From Piscirickettsiaceae bacterium NZ-RLO1 (GTDB lineage Bacteria > Pseudomonadota > Gammaproteobacteria > Piscirickettsiales > Piscirickettsiaceae), in assembly GCA_001644975.1 (NCBI GenBank), contig LVCQ01000017.1, positions 1-33,602 of the forward strand: 33,602 nt of DNA, written 5' to 3'. The translations under genes were made by a program, and so were the position numbers. Shown here one piece after another: positions 9,273 to 17,325 of the stretch. Every line of letters begins with the position of its first letter. Positions within the stretch are counted from its first letter, which is position 1. A model generated the notes under the pieces. It was not told the DNA's origin and searched no databases. It worked only from the letters and a program-made list of their open reading frames with translations.

Positions 9273-10441
9273 GATATATCGTAAAATTATTTATATTCCC
9301 ATTGATGAATATACTATATCTTATATCATTTTTTATTCCAAAAAAAGATAATTTGTGGGTTTTTGGTGCATGGTTTGGTAATTCTTATGCAGATAACTCT
9401 AAATATTTATTTGAATATATTTGTGCTAATAAAAAAGAAATTGATTGCATTTGGATTAGTAAAAATAAGCGCGTTGTTGAATTTTTAAAAGGGCAAGGCA
9501 AAAGAGCATATTATCATTTGTCTATGCAGGGTATTTGGTTAGTAATGAGGTCGCAAGCAGCATTTATTACATGTTCAAAAGATGATATATTTGCAGCTGT
9601 TCTGACTTCCCGTCATTATGTTGTACAGCTATGGCATGGAACCCCGCTAAAAAAAATAGTATATGATGATAAGATGGTCTATGATCGTGATAGTATTTTA
9701 CATAAAGTGAAAACCATGATATTTCCATTTTTAAAGATTAAATTTTCTTTAATAATTTCGCCATCGCAATATATTTCGAGGATATTTTCCGGAGCTTTTA
9801 GGATGAGGCAGGATAAGTGCCCGGTGCTTGGTTACCCTCGAAATGATGTTCTCTCTAATAAAAGGGCTGTTATTAACAATAGTAGAAAACAAGTTATTCT
9901 TTATGCTCCAACATTTAGAGAGGGTGAGTTGACCGGTTCTGTGATTACAATACCCTCAGCACAAGAGTTAGCAGAAATAAATGACTTTTTAGTATCGATA
10001 GGCAAAGAACTACGTATTAGGTTACACCCTGCAATATCTGGAAAAGTAACAGACTTATCCATGTATAGCCATATATCATTGTCTACTGAAGCAGATATAC
10101 AGTTAGACTTACAACAAGCAGAAATATTGATTTCAGACTACTCTAGTTTGATATATGATTATTTATTGACAGATCGTCCGATTATTCAATTTGCTCCTGA
10201 TTTAGATGAATACCTTGCGTCTAGTCGTGAAATGTATCATGACTACGAAAAAATTGCAGCGGGTCCTATTGCTCATAAATGGAGTGAAGTGCTAGTTTTT
10301 TTATCAGAGTCTCTTTGTGATCCAAAAAAATATGCAGAGAATAGGAAATATGTAAGAGAACTTTTTAATGCTTATAACGATGACCTTAATTCAGAGAGGG
10401 TTTATCAGTTTGTTTACAAAATGCTGTATACGAGACATTGA
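9269..10441 (+). CDS. CDP-glycerol glycerophosphotransferase (TagB/TagF family)
   Basis: Peripheral membrane enzyme predicted to transfer glycerol-phosphate from CDP-glycerol to a lipid-linked acceptor. The 390-residue protein has the family's LWHGTPLKK block (W122-H123-G124-T125) and, nearer the C-terminus, DYSSLIYDYLLTDRPIIQF, which in TagF helps to bind the donor. A hydrophobic N-terminal stretch (about residues 5-23) could anchor it. The start overlaps the wzx stop by ATGA. With the tagD-like gene 1.4 kb upstream it forms a complete make-and-use pair for phosphoglycerol. Whether it adds one phosphoglycerol per repeat or a poly(glycerol-phosphate) chain is open. At 390 residues it lacks the long N-terminal region of TagF, so a TagB-like single transfer is more likely. 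Confidence 0.86.
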   Translation: MRYIVKLFIFPLMNILYLISFFIPKKDNLWVFGAWFGNSYADNSKYLFEYICANKKEIDCIWISKNKRVVEFLKGQGKRAYYHLSMQGIWLVMRSQAAFITCSKDDIFAAVLTSRHYVVQLWHGTPLKKIVYDDKMVYDRDSILHKVKTMIFPFLKIKFSLIISPSQYISRIFSGAFRMRQDKCPVLGYPRNDVLSNKRAVINNSRKQVILYAPTFREGELTGSVITIPSAQELAEINDFLVSIGKELRIRLHPAISGKVTDLSMYSHISLSTEADIQLDLQQAEILISDYSSLIYDYLLTDRPIIQFAPDLDEYLASSREMYHDYEKIAAGPIAHKWSEVLVFLSESLCDPKKYAENRKYVRELFNAYNDDLNSERVYQFVYKMLYTRH

Positions 10442-10472
10442 GTTGGTTTAAAGGTTTGGAGTATTCTATAAA

Positions 10473-11324
10473 ATGCAGTTTTCTTTAATATTAGCAACAA
10501 TCTCACGAGTCAGTGAAGTTGATCAAATGCTCACTTCATTGAAAGAGCAATCTTATCAAAATTTTGAAGTGATTGTTGTTGATCAAAACTTAGATGATAG
10601 GCTGAGCTTAATTTTAGCAAAGCACCAGCTACAGATGAATATTCATCATGTTAAGGTTGAGAAGCCTGGTTTATCAAGAGCAAGAAACGTTGGTTTGGCG
10701 CAAGCAAGTGGGGATATAGTCGCATTTCCTGATGATGATTGTTGGTATGGTGATAATTACCTTTTAGAAAAAATAAAGGAGAAGTTTCGGGTAAAACTCA
10801 ACTGGGATGGTTTAAGCGTAAAAGTTATTGATAGCCATGGGGTAAATGTAGGCTTGAGATGGCCAAATCACCCTACACAGTTGGATAAAAATAATGTTTT
10901 TAAACTAGCGATGTCTGTATCATTTTTTGTGAGAAAACGCCTCATTGATGATGTAGGTGCTTATGATGAGATGCTTGGAGTTGGTGCGAATACTGTATAT
11001 GGCTCTGGAGAAGAGACTGATTATCTATTAAGGTCGCTAGTAGCAAATAAGAACATACACTATGAGCCAGGGTTATGGGTTAATCACCCTCAAGTGGGAC
11101 AAGCCTACAATCGTGTCGCAATATATAAGGCATTTAGTTACGGTGTTGGGCTAGGGCATGTTGTGGCAAAATATAAATACTCTATTTTGTATAAGTGTAA
11201 TTTGATTATAAGGCCCCTAGGTGGAGCGTTATTGAATTTAATGAAGCCTAAAAAGGCAGGTTTTTATTTAGGGTCTGCATTTGGGCGCATCTATGGCATG
11301 TTATTATACTTGATAAAGGCTTAG
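10473..11324 (+). CDS. Family 2 (GT2) glycosyltransferase
   Basis: Cytoplasmic GT-A fold glycosyltransferase that probably adds one sugar to the lipid-linked repeat unit. The N-terminus has the GT2 pattern: a beta strand (FSLILAT), QSYQNFEVIVVDQ, GLSRARNVGL and then F-P-D-D-D at 85-89, where D87-D89 supply the DxD metal and nucleotide-sugar site. Length is 283. It lies 31 bases after the glycerophosphotransferase and 9 bases before wzy. Donor and acceptor cannot be assigned. The C-terminal 60 residues are basic and hydrophobic, and may hold the enzyme at the membrane. Confidence 0.88.
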   Translation: MQFSLILATISRVSEVDQMLTSLKEQSYQNFEVIVVDQNLDDRLSLILAKHQLQMNIHHVKVEKPGLSRARNVGLAQASGDIVAFPDDDCWYGDNYLLEKIKEKFRVKLNWDGLSVKVIDSHGVNVGLRWPNHPTQLDKNNVFKLAMSVSFFVRKRLIDDVGAYDEMLGVGANTVYGSGEETDYLLRSLVANKNIHYEPGLWVNHPQVGQAYNRVAIYKAFSYGVGLGHVVAKYKYSILYKCNLIIRPLGGALLNLMKPKKAGFYLGSAFGRIYGMLLYLIKA

Positions 11325-11333
11325 AACATTAAA

Positions 11334-12494
11334 ATGAAAATTAGACTGGGATTGGGAATTTTGCAGGTTGCTATGATAGCACTTATGGTGTTCAACCTAA
11401 TGTTACCTAAAGCAGGAATTTATATGGGGAAAGTTCCTTTAACCATAGGATATTTAATAATTCCTATTGCTTTGTTGATTTTGTTTCCTTTTGTCTGTAT
11501 GCAAAAGCGCTTAGTTATAGACAGAAGAAAATTAGTGATTTTATTTTTATTATGTTCATTTTTTTTGTTTACTGCCACTTCTTTAACTTTTAGCCAAACA
11601 TCGATTCAGAATATATTTATCTGGGTTGCTAGTTCTTTTATTGTGCCGCTTTCGACATTAGTACTATTGTCATACTTAATCAGAGTAAATGAAAATATTT
11701 TTGAAAAAGTATTGATTTATTCTTTTTATTTTGTTTGTTTGTTTGGAATTATCCAATTTATTTTATTAAATTCTATTCACTTTAATATACAAGTGCCATA
11801 TCTTACCGTCACTGGAGCAGATCCTGGAATTATCTTTGATAAAGATAATAACCGAGGGTTTATCGTTAAATTTATGTCATCTTATTCTAATGGTAATATC
11901 TTTGGTATTGCTGTATTAATGTGGTTTCCTTTGGTTGCTTTTTCATTGATAGGGAGTAAGAAATCTATATGGCTATATCGACTGTGTGTATTTCTCTCTT
12001 TTTCTAGAACTGCCTGGTTCATGATGTTCATTGTTGAAACGCTGTTAATGATCAAGCGGAAGAAAGGAATTTATTTGGTAATATTCTTTTTTATAATGTT
12101 TATTATCCTTTTAATAGTATTTTCATATGGTTTCGGGGATTTTGTTTTCAATTACCAACTTGGTGGTAGGCTTGATCAAATTACAAGTTTATCTTTCTCA
12201 GATATTTTTTCCTTCGGAAATGATTTTGCGCTTAGAGAGATGGTTTATCCTGGAATGTTGAAAACATTTGGGGCATTTGGTCTTTTGTTATTTGTAGTTG
12301 TTTATTTATATCCTGTCATATCAACTTGGAATCAGGTGTTAACTGATCGAGCTTGGTTTGCAAGAATAGGGGTTATTTCATATATTTTTGCAATGTTTAT
12401 TGATGGGGCATATATTTTAATGCCAATTCAGTTTATATATTGGTTTATGGTTTCAGCTTTGTTTCATTATTCAAAAAAAGAGTTAATTAAATGA
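11334..12494 (+). CDS. wzy: Wzy-type polysaccharide polymerase
   Basis: Polytopic inner-membrane protein expected to join repeat units in the periplasm. It has 386 residues, about ten or more hydrophobic segments, and a larger loop at about 145-180 (around DPGIIFDKDNNRGFIVKF), the usual Wzy layout. FLSFSRTAWF near residue 225 resembles the S-x-S-R motif common in Wzy and O-antigen ligases. Sequence identity within this family is low, so the call rests on topology, the motif and its place between glycosyltransferases. WaaL-type ligase is the alternative, but Wza/Wzc export argues for polymerase. The stop overlaps the next start by ATGA. It is strongly A/T-rich. Confidence 0.78.
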   Translation: MKIRLGLGILQVAMIALMVFNLMLPKAGIYMGKVPLTIGYLIIPIALLILFPFVCMQKRLVIDRRKLVILFLLCSFFLFTATSLTFSQTSIQNIFIWVASSFIVPLSTLVLLSYLIRVNENIFEKVLIYSFYFVCLFGIIQFILLNSIHFNIQVPYLTVTGADPGIIFDKDNNRGFIVKFMSSYSNGNIFGIAVLMWFPLVAFSLIGSKKSIWLYRLCVFLSFSRTAWFMMFIVETLLMIKRKKGIYLVIFFFIMFIILLIVFSYGFGDFVFNYQLGGRLDQITSLSFSDIFSFGNDFALREMVYPGMLKTFGAFGLLLFVVVYLYPVISTWNQVLTDRAWFARIGVISYIFAMFIDGAYILMPIQFIYWFMVSALFHYSKKELIK

Positions 12495-13498
12495 TATTAT
12501 TTGACTCTCGTTGGGTAGGCCATCATGGGATTGGGCGTTTTTCTAAAGAAATCTTCTCTAGATTAGACGTGAGGTGTGATAGTAGAAAGTTGTCTGGTTC
12601 ACCTACTTCACCTTTTGATCCTTTTTATTTATCTTATGAAATAAAAAAAAGACAGCCACAGTTATTTTTTAGTCCAGGATTTAATCCACCATTAATGACA
12701 AAACAACCTTTTATTTTTACTGTGCATGATTTAATGCATTTGAAAGTAGAGGGTGAAGCAGGATTATTAAAAAAACAATACTATGCAAAAATTATAAAAC
12801 CTGCAATTTATCGTGCAGAAAAAGTATTGACAGTATCTGAACATGCAAAAGCTGATATTTTAGAGTGGGCAGCTCTGCATGATGAATCTAAAGTGATTGT
12901 TGTTGGTAATGGGGTAGATTCACATTTTTCGCCAGAAGGTGAGTGCTTTCAGGAAAATTCTGATTATTTATTGTATATTGGTAATAGAAAAGCACATAAA
13001 AATATTGATGTATTACTTGAAGGTTTTGCACGGTCTAAAGCATATACGAGTACTAAGTTGTTGTTGTCTGGTAAAAAAGATACAGAAATAGCTGATAAAA
13101 TTTTAAAATTAAATATAGTAGAGCATGTAGATTTTTTGGGTTTTATTGAGGAAGAAAAATTACCAAATATATACCGTGGAGCTAAAGCTTTAATTATCCC
13201 CTCTCTTTATGAAGGGTTTGGTTTGCCCGCATTAGAAGCTATGGCATGTGGAACACCAGTTATTTCGTCGAATAGTGCATCATTACCAGAAGTTGTTGGA
13301 GATGCTGGACTCTTATTTGATCCGGGCTCTAGCAGTGAATTATCGCAGCATATAGATAACCTCATGGCCTCTAAGATTTTATATAACCAATGCATACAAA
13401 GAGGATTAGAGCGAGCAAAATTATTTAGCTGGGAAAAAGTTGCATTAAAGGTGAACCATGTATTGCAAGAAATAATTGAGTCAAGGTGTAGTGAATGA
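12491..13498 (+). CDS. Family 4 (GT4) glycosyltransferase, mannosyltransferase-like
   Basis: GT-B fold retaining glycosyltransferase. The 335-residue protein has the C-terminal GT4 domain with E241-x7-E249 in YEGFGLPALEAMACGTP, the nucleotide-sugar-binding signature, and G-I-G-R-F near residue 15 in the acceptor half. The overall pattern (LLYIGNRKAHKNIDVLLEGFA in the middle) resembles MtfB-like O-antigen mannosyltransferases. That fits the GDP-mannose supply from manC downstream, but the donor is inferred rather than seen. It is coupled by ATGA overlaps on both sides, with wzy and with the next glycosyltransferase. Confidence 0.88.
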   Translation: MILFDSRWVGHHGIGRFSKEIFSRLDVRCDSRKLSGSPTSPFDPFYLSYEIKKRQPQLFFSPGFNPPLMTKQPFIFTVHDLMHLKVEGEAGLLKKQYYAKIIKPAIYRAEKVLTVSEHAKADILEWAALHDESKVIVVGNGVDSHFSPEGECFQENSDYLLYIGNRKAHKNIDVLLEGFARSKAYTSTKLLLSGKKDTEIADKILKLNIVEHVDFLGFIEEEKLPNIYRGAKALIIPSLYEGFGLPALEAMACGTPVISSNSASLPEVVGDAGLLFDPGSSSELSQHIDNLMASKILYNQCIQRGLERAKLFSWEKVALKVNHVLQEIIESRCSE

Positions 13499-14631
13499 AA
13501 ATTGCTTTAGTTTGTGATTGGTTGGTGACTTATGCGGGTGCTGAGCGCGTTATTGAAAAAATGATTGAGTGTTTTCCAGATGTTGATATTTTTTCTGTTG
13601 TAGATTTTGTTGAAGATAGAGGGTTTTTAAAAAATAAAAAACCTGTTACAACGTTTATTCAAAAGTTGCCAAGAGCTAAAAAAAAATATCGAGGATATTT
13701 ACCATTAATGCCGCTTGCAATTGAACAATTGGACTTGTCAAATTATGATGTGATCATTTCTAGTTCTCATGCAGTTGCAAAAGGTGTGATTACTGGTCCG
13801 GATCAATTACATATTAGCTATATTCATTCACCAATGCGTTATGCTTGGGATTTGCAGCACCAGTATTTAAAGGAGTCTGGTTTAATCAAAGGCTTGAAGG
13901 GCTGGCTCGCAAAATGGATGCTACACAAAATGCGCTTATGGGATCTTCGCTCATCTTTTGGTGTGGACTATTTTATTGCTAATTCTGATTATATTGGTAG
14001 AAGGGTTAATAAAGTATATCGTCGACAGTCTATAACTATTTATCCACCTGTTTCTGTTAATGCTTTTGAATGTGTTAAAAAGAAAGAAAATTTTTATTTG
14101 ACTTGTTCTCGAATGGTTCCTTATAAAAAAATAGATTTAATTGTTGAGGCATTTTCAAAAATGCCAAATCAAAAGTTAATAGTATTAGGTGATGGTCCAG
14201 ACTTTAAAAAAATCGCTGCAAAAGCTGGTAGTAATGTGCAGCTATTGGGGTATCAAAAGTTTGCAGTTTTAAAAAGTTATATGCAAAGGGCAAAAGCTTT
14301 TGTTTTTGCGGCTGAAGAGGATTTTGGTATTATTCCTGTTGAGGCCCAAGCTTGCGGTACTCCTGTCATTGCTTACAAGAAAGGTGGTGTTTTAGAAACA
14401 ATACAGGGCTATGGTGAGAGTGAAAAGCCTACTGGTATATTTTTTGATAATCAATCTGTGGAATCTATTATTAGTGCAGTAACTATATTTGAGAAAAATG
14501 AGTCTAAATTTGAACCTGAAGCATGTCGAAAAAATGCTGAATTATTTTCTGAGCAGTTATTTAAAGATAAGTTTAGTAATTATATTAATGGTCGATGGTT
14601 AGAGTTTATAGATAAAGGTACTACATCATGA
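13495..14631 (+). CDS. Family 4 (GT4) glycosyltransferase, WbaZ-like
   Basis: Second GT-B retaining glycosyltransferase of the operon, 378 residues. The N-terminus (ALVCDWLVTYAGAERVIEKM) and the IHSPMRYAWDL block near residue 111 are typical of WbaZ-like enzymes, many of which transfer mannose. The GT4 donor signature is E275-x7-E283 in EEDFGIIPVEAQACG. The start overlaps the preceding glycosyltransferase by ATGA, and its stop overlaps the epimerase start the same way, so three genes are translated as a chain. Mannose as donor is inferred from family and from manC. Confidence 0.9.
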   Translation: MKIALVCDWLVTYAGAERVIEKMIECFPDVDIFSVVDFVEDRGFLKNKKPVTTFIQKLPRAKKKYRGYLPLMPLAIEQLDLSNYDVIISSSHAVAKGVITGPDQLHISYIHSPMRYAWDLQHQYLKESGLIKGLKGWLAKWMLHKMRLWDLRSSFGVDYFIANSDYIGRRVNKVYRRQSITIYPPVSVNAFECVKKKENFYLTCSRMVPYKKIDLIVEAFSKMPNQKLIVLGDGPDFKKIAAKAGSNVQLLGYQKFAVLKSYMQRAKAFVFAAEEDFGIIPVEAQACGTPVIAYKKGGVLETIQGYGESEKPTGIFFDNQSVESIISAVTIFEKNESKFEPEACRKNAELFSEQLFKDKFSNYINGRWLEFIDKGTTS

Positions 14632-15554
14632 TTCTTGTAACTGGCGGTGCAGGCTTTATCGGTTCTCATACTGTTGAATTGCTATTAGCTCAGGGCTATA
14701 GGGTACGTGTGTTAGACAACTTATCAACAGGGAAACTAAGTAATTTACCTGCTGATCAATCAAATTTAGAAATTATAACAGCAGATGTTAGAGATTATGA
14801 TGCTGTGCTTCAAGGGCTGCAAGGTGTTTCTGCGGTGTTACATTTGGCTGCACAGGTCTCTGTGCCGCGCTCAATAGATAATCCTTTAGAGTCTCTTGAT
14901 GTAAATACTAAGGGGTTTATCAATGTATTAGAAGCGGTGCGTCGGACTGATGGTAAAATACATGTTGCTTATGCATCTAGTGCTGCAGTTTATGGTAGTG
15001 CTGAGCAATTGCCTTGTGATGATACTCAGGCTTTGCCTGCAGAGATAAATTCTTTTTATGCGCTGGAAAAAGCCAATAAAGAGCGTTATGCAGCTTTATA
15101 TCATAAATTATTTAATATCACGAGCACAGGACTTCGCTATTTTAATGTCTTTGGACCAAAGCAAGACCCATCTTCGCAGTATGCTGGAGTTATTTCTAAA
15201 TTTATGACCGCTGCTGCAAATGATCAGCCCATTAGTATTTATGGTGATGGTGAGCAAAGTCGGGATTTTATTTATGTTACCGATGTTGCGCGAGCTAATA
15301 TGTTGGCATTACAAAATACTCCGTATGGCGTGTGTAATATTGCTACAGGGTGTGCTACAAGCTTAAATCAACTAGTAAATAATATTGAAAAAATAACAGG
15401 AAATAAATTAAATTGCTCTTATTTTTCTGAAAGATCAGGTGATATTAAGCATTCTATCGCAAGTATTAACCATGCAGATGAATTATTAAATTTTATAGCC
15501 AAGATGAAATTTTCAGATGGCTTAAAGCATTACTTTGATTCGATATTAGGCTAG
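14628..15554 (+). CDS. NAD-dependent sugar epimerase/dehydratase (GalE-like)
   Basis: Extended short-chain dehydrogenase acting on a nucleotide sugar, most likely a UDP-hexose or UDP-N-acetylhexosamine 4-epimerase. The NAD-binding motif GGAGFIG is at residues 6-12, A-S-S-A-A-V-Y-G is near 116-123, and the catalytic pair Y144 and K148 lies in YALEK. Length 308 is on the short side for GalE and close to WbpP/Gne-type enzymes. It is the last gene of the operon and is followed by a terminator at about 15615. It could supply UDP-galactose from the GalU product. A reductase acting on the RmlB product cannot be ruled out. Confidence 0.86.
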   Translation: MILVTGGAGFIGSHTVELLLAQGYRVRVLDNLSTGKLSNLPADQSNLEIITADVRDYDAVLQGLQGVSAVLHLAAQVSVPRSIDNPLESLDVNTKGFINVLEAVRRTDGKIHVAYASSAAVYGSAEQLPCDDTQALPAEINSFYALEKANKERYAALYHKLFNITSTGLRYFNVFGPKQDPSSQYAGVISKFMTAAANDQPISIYGDGEQSRDFIYVTDVARANMLALQNTPYGVCNIATGCATSLNQLVNNIEKITGNKLNCSYFSERSGDIKHSIASINHADELLNFIAKMKFSDGLKHYFDSILG

Positions 15555-15596
15555 TATCTTTAGGATTAATAAAGTTTGTAAGGATAATAGAGCGAT

Positions 15597-15637
15597 AAAA
15601 AGAGGCTTAAATATAAGCCCTCTTTGTAATTTTTTTG
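15597..15637 (+). terminator. Rho-independent terminator of the polysaccharide operon
   Basis: AAAGAGGCTTA pairs with TAAGCCCTCTTT (one bulged base) around a 4-5 base loop, and T7 follows at 15630-15636. It lies about 43 bases after the epimerase stop and just before the convergent manC stop. A-rich bases on the other side may let it work weakly in both directions. Confidence 0.75.
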
Positions 15638-15650
15638 ATTTGTTATAATT

Positions 15651-17051
15651 TTAGTAGAATCTTTCGATATCATCCTCATTTAAGTAGCTGCCGGATCTTA
15701 CTTCGATAATTTCCAAGTCAATTTTTCCAGGATTTTCGAGCTGGTGAATCTCACCAATAGGAATATACGCAGATTGATTGGGCTCGAGCAAAATAGCTTG
15801 TTCAGATCCTTTGGTGATCTTTGCGGTGCCCGCTAGTACAACCCAATGCTCACTACGGTGCATATGGCGCTGTTTAGATAATGTTTGCCCTGGTTTAATA
15901 CTGAGGCGTTTAATCTCAAAACCGAAACCTTGATCTAAGCTTTGGACCCAGCCCCAGGGGCGGTAAATTTTCGTGTGATGACGATGTTCATAGCGCTTAT
16001 CTTGTTTTAATTGTTCAACAATTTTTTTGACATTTTGTGTGTCATCTTTATCAGCGATCAGTACGGCATCTTCTGTGGCGACAACGATAAGATTATTAAT
16101 GCCTACACTGGCGACAAGTGGGCCATCTGAGCGTAAATAGCAGTTTTTAGACCCTTGATTGATGATATCTCCCTGAATATAGTTGCCTTGAGAGTCTTTT
16201 TGACTCACCTGCCATAGTGCGCTCCAAGAGCCAACATCTGACCAGCCCAGGTCAACAGGAATAACGACTGTATTTGTAGCTTTTTCCATAATGGCATAAT
16301 CTATGGAAACATCTTCACATTGTGCAAACTCTTTTTCATTGAGGCGATAAAAGTCTAGGTCTTTTGTGCTGTTGTTTAAGGCGAGCTCACATTGCGTTAA
16401 GGTGTGAGGAATCAGGTCTTTGGCGATATTGATTAAGGTTTTTGCCTTAAAAAAGAATATGCCACTATTCCAGCTATAATCACCTGAGGCTAGATATTTT
16501 TCAGCTGTTTTAATATCTGGCTTCTCGACAAAGCGACTGGCTTTAAAGGCATGCTGAGACTGATTTAATGCCTGGCCTGCTTGAATATAGCCATAGCCTG
16601 TTTCAGGGTGTGAGGGTTTAATGCCAAAAGTGACTAATTGTTCATCTTCAGCGGCTTGTTGAGCTGTTTGAATGGCTTGAATAAAATGCTCTTGTTTTTC
16701 TATAAGATGATCTGAGGGTAGTAGTAGTACATCGCCTTCTGGATCAGTTTCAAGCACGCTGAGGGCAGCAATGACAGCAGCAGGTGCCGTATTACGTCCA
16801 CAGGGTTCTAAAATGACTTTGCTGTTGGCAATATGTTGCTCACGTAGTTGCTCGGCGACAATAAAGCGGTGCTCATGATTGCAAATGATTGTCGGTGAGG
16901 CAAACAGCGTTTTTTCTGTTAGGCGACTGACGGTGTCTTGCAACATTGTGCGTTCTGTTGCTATAGGCAACAGTTGTTTTGGGTAAAGTGCGCGTGAGAG
17001 TGGCCAAAGTCGTGATCCACTACCACCTGATAAAATAACTGGATAAATCAA
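15651..17051 (-). CDS. manC: Mannose-1-phosphate guanylyltransferase / mannose-6-phosphate isomerase
   Basis: Bifunctional enzyme of GDP-mannose synthesis: the N-terminal half forms GDP-mannose from mannose-1-phosphate and GTP, and the C-terminal half can isomerise fructose-6-phosphate to mannose-6-phosphate. The N-terminus has the signature GGSGSRLWPLSR followed by YPKQLLP, and FVEKP is present near residue 175. The cupin half has QRHMHRSEHWVV, the metal-binding isomerase motif, around residues 395-405. Length 466 is normal. The start codon is TTG at 17049-17051, with AAGG 7 bases upstream; no ATG fits the family N-terminus. No phosphomannomutase (ManB) is in the window. It is convergent with the operon and divergent from wcaJ. 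Confidence 0.95.
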   Translation of the reverse strand: MIYPVILSGGSGSRLWPLSRALYPKQLLPIATERTMLQDTVSRLTEKTLFASPTIICNHEHRFIVAEQLREQHIANSKVILEPCGRNTAPAAVIAALSVLETDPEGDVLLLPSDHLIEKQEHFIQAIQTAQQAAEDEQLVTFGIKPSHPETGYGYIQAGQALNQSQHAFKASRFVEKPDIKTAEKYLASGDYSWNSGIFFFKAKTLINIAKDLIPHTLTQCELALNNSTKDLDFYRLNEKEFAQCEDVSIDYAIMEKATNTVVIPVDLGWSDVGSWSALWQVSQKDSQGNYIQGDIINQGSKNCYLRSDGPLVASVGINNLIVVATEDAVLIADKDDTQNVKKIVEQLKQDKRYEHRHHTKIYRPWGWVQSLDQGFGFEIKRLSIKPGQTLSKQRHMHRSEHWVVLAGTAKITKGSEQAILLEPNQSAYIPIGEIHQLENPGKIDLEIIEVRSGSYLNEDDIERFY

Positions 17052-17325
17052 CGGATTGCCTTAATTCTGATCAAAATAACAATAATAATCTTGGCTAATA
17101 TAACTTAGAATGGTGTTGCAGTACACCTGAGTTTTAGCCTTATTTAAAGGATTTTAAACAATATTAGTGCTTTTCTACTGAAATTTTACTAAAAGTTTCA
17201 CCTAGCTTTAATGTTAATTTTTATTAATAAATGTATAATAGCAAACTATACATTGCCGGCTTAGACATATTTTACAGGCATAATCTGGAGTTATTAATTT
17301 TATACAACTTGTTTAGAGGAGAACT
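17052..17325. promoter_or_regulatory. Divergent manC / wcaJ intergenic region with a putative -10 box
   Basis: This 274-bp AT-rich gap must hold the promoters for both divergent genes. On the + strand a perfect TATAAT occurs at 17234-17239, but the matching -35 position is only AT-rich with no good hexamer. On the - strand TATATT occurs at about 17096-17101 upstream of manC. No coding sequence or clear operator is seen. Confidence 0.35.
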
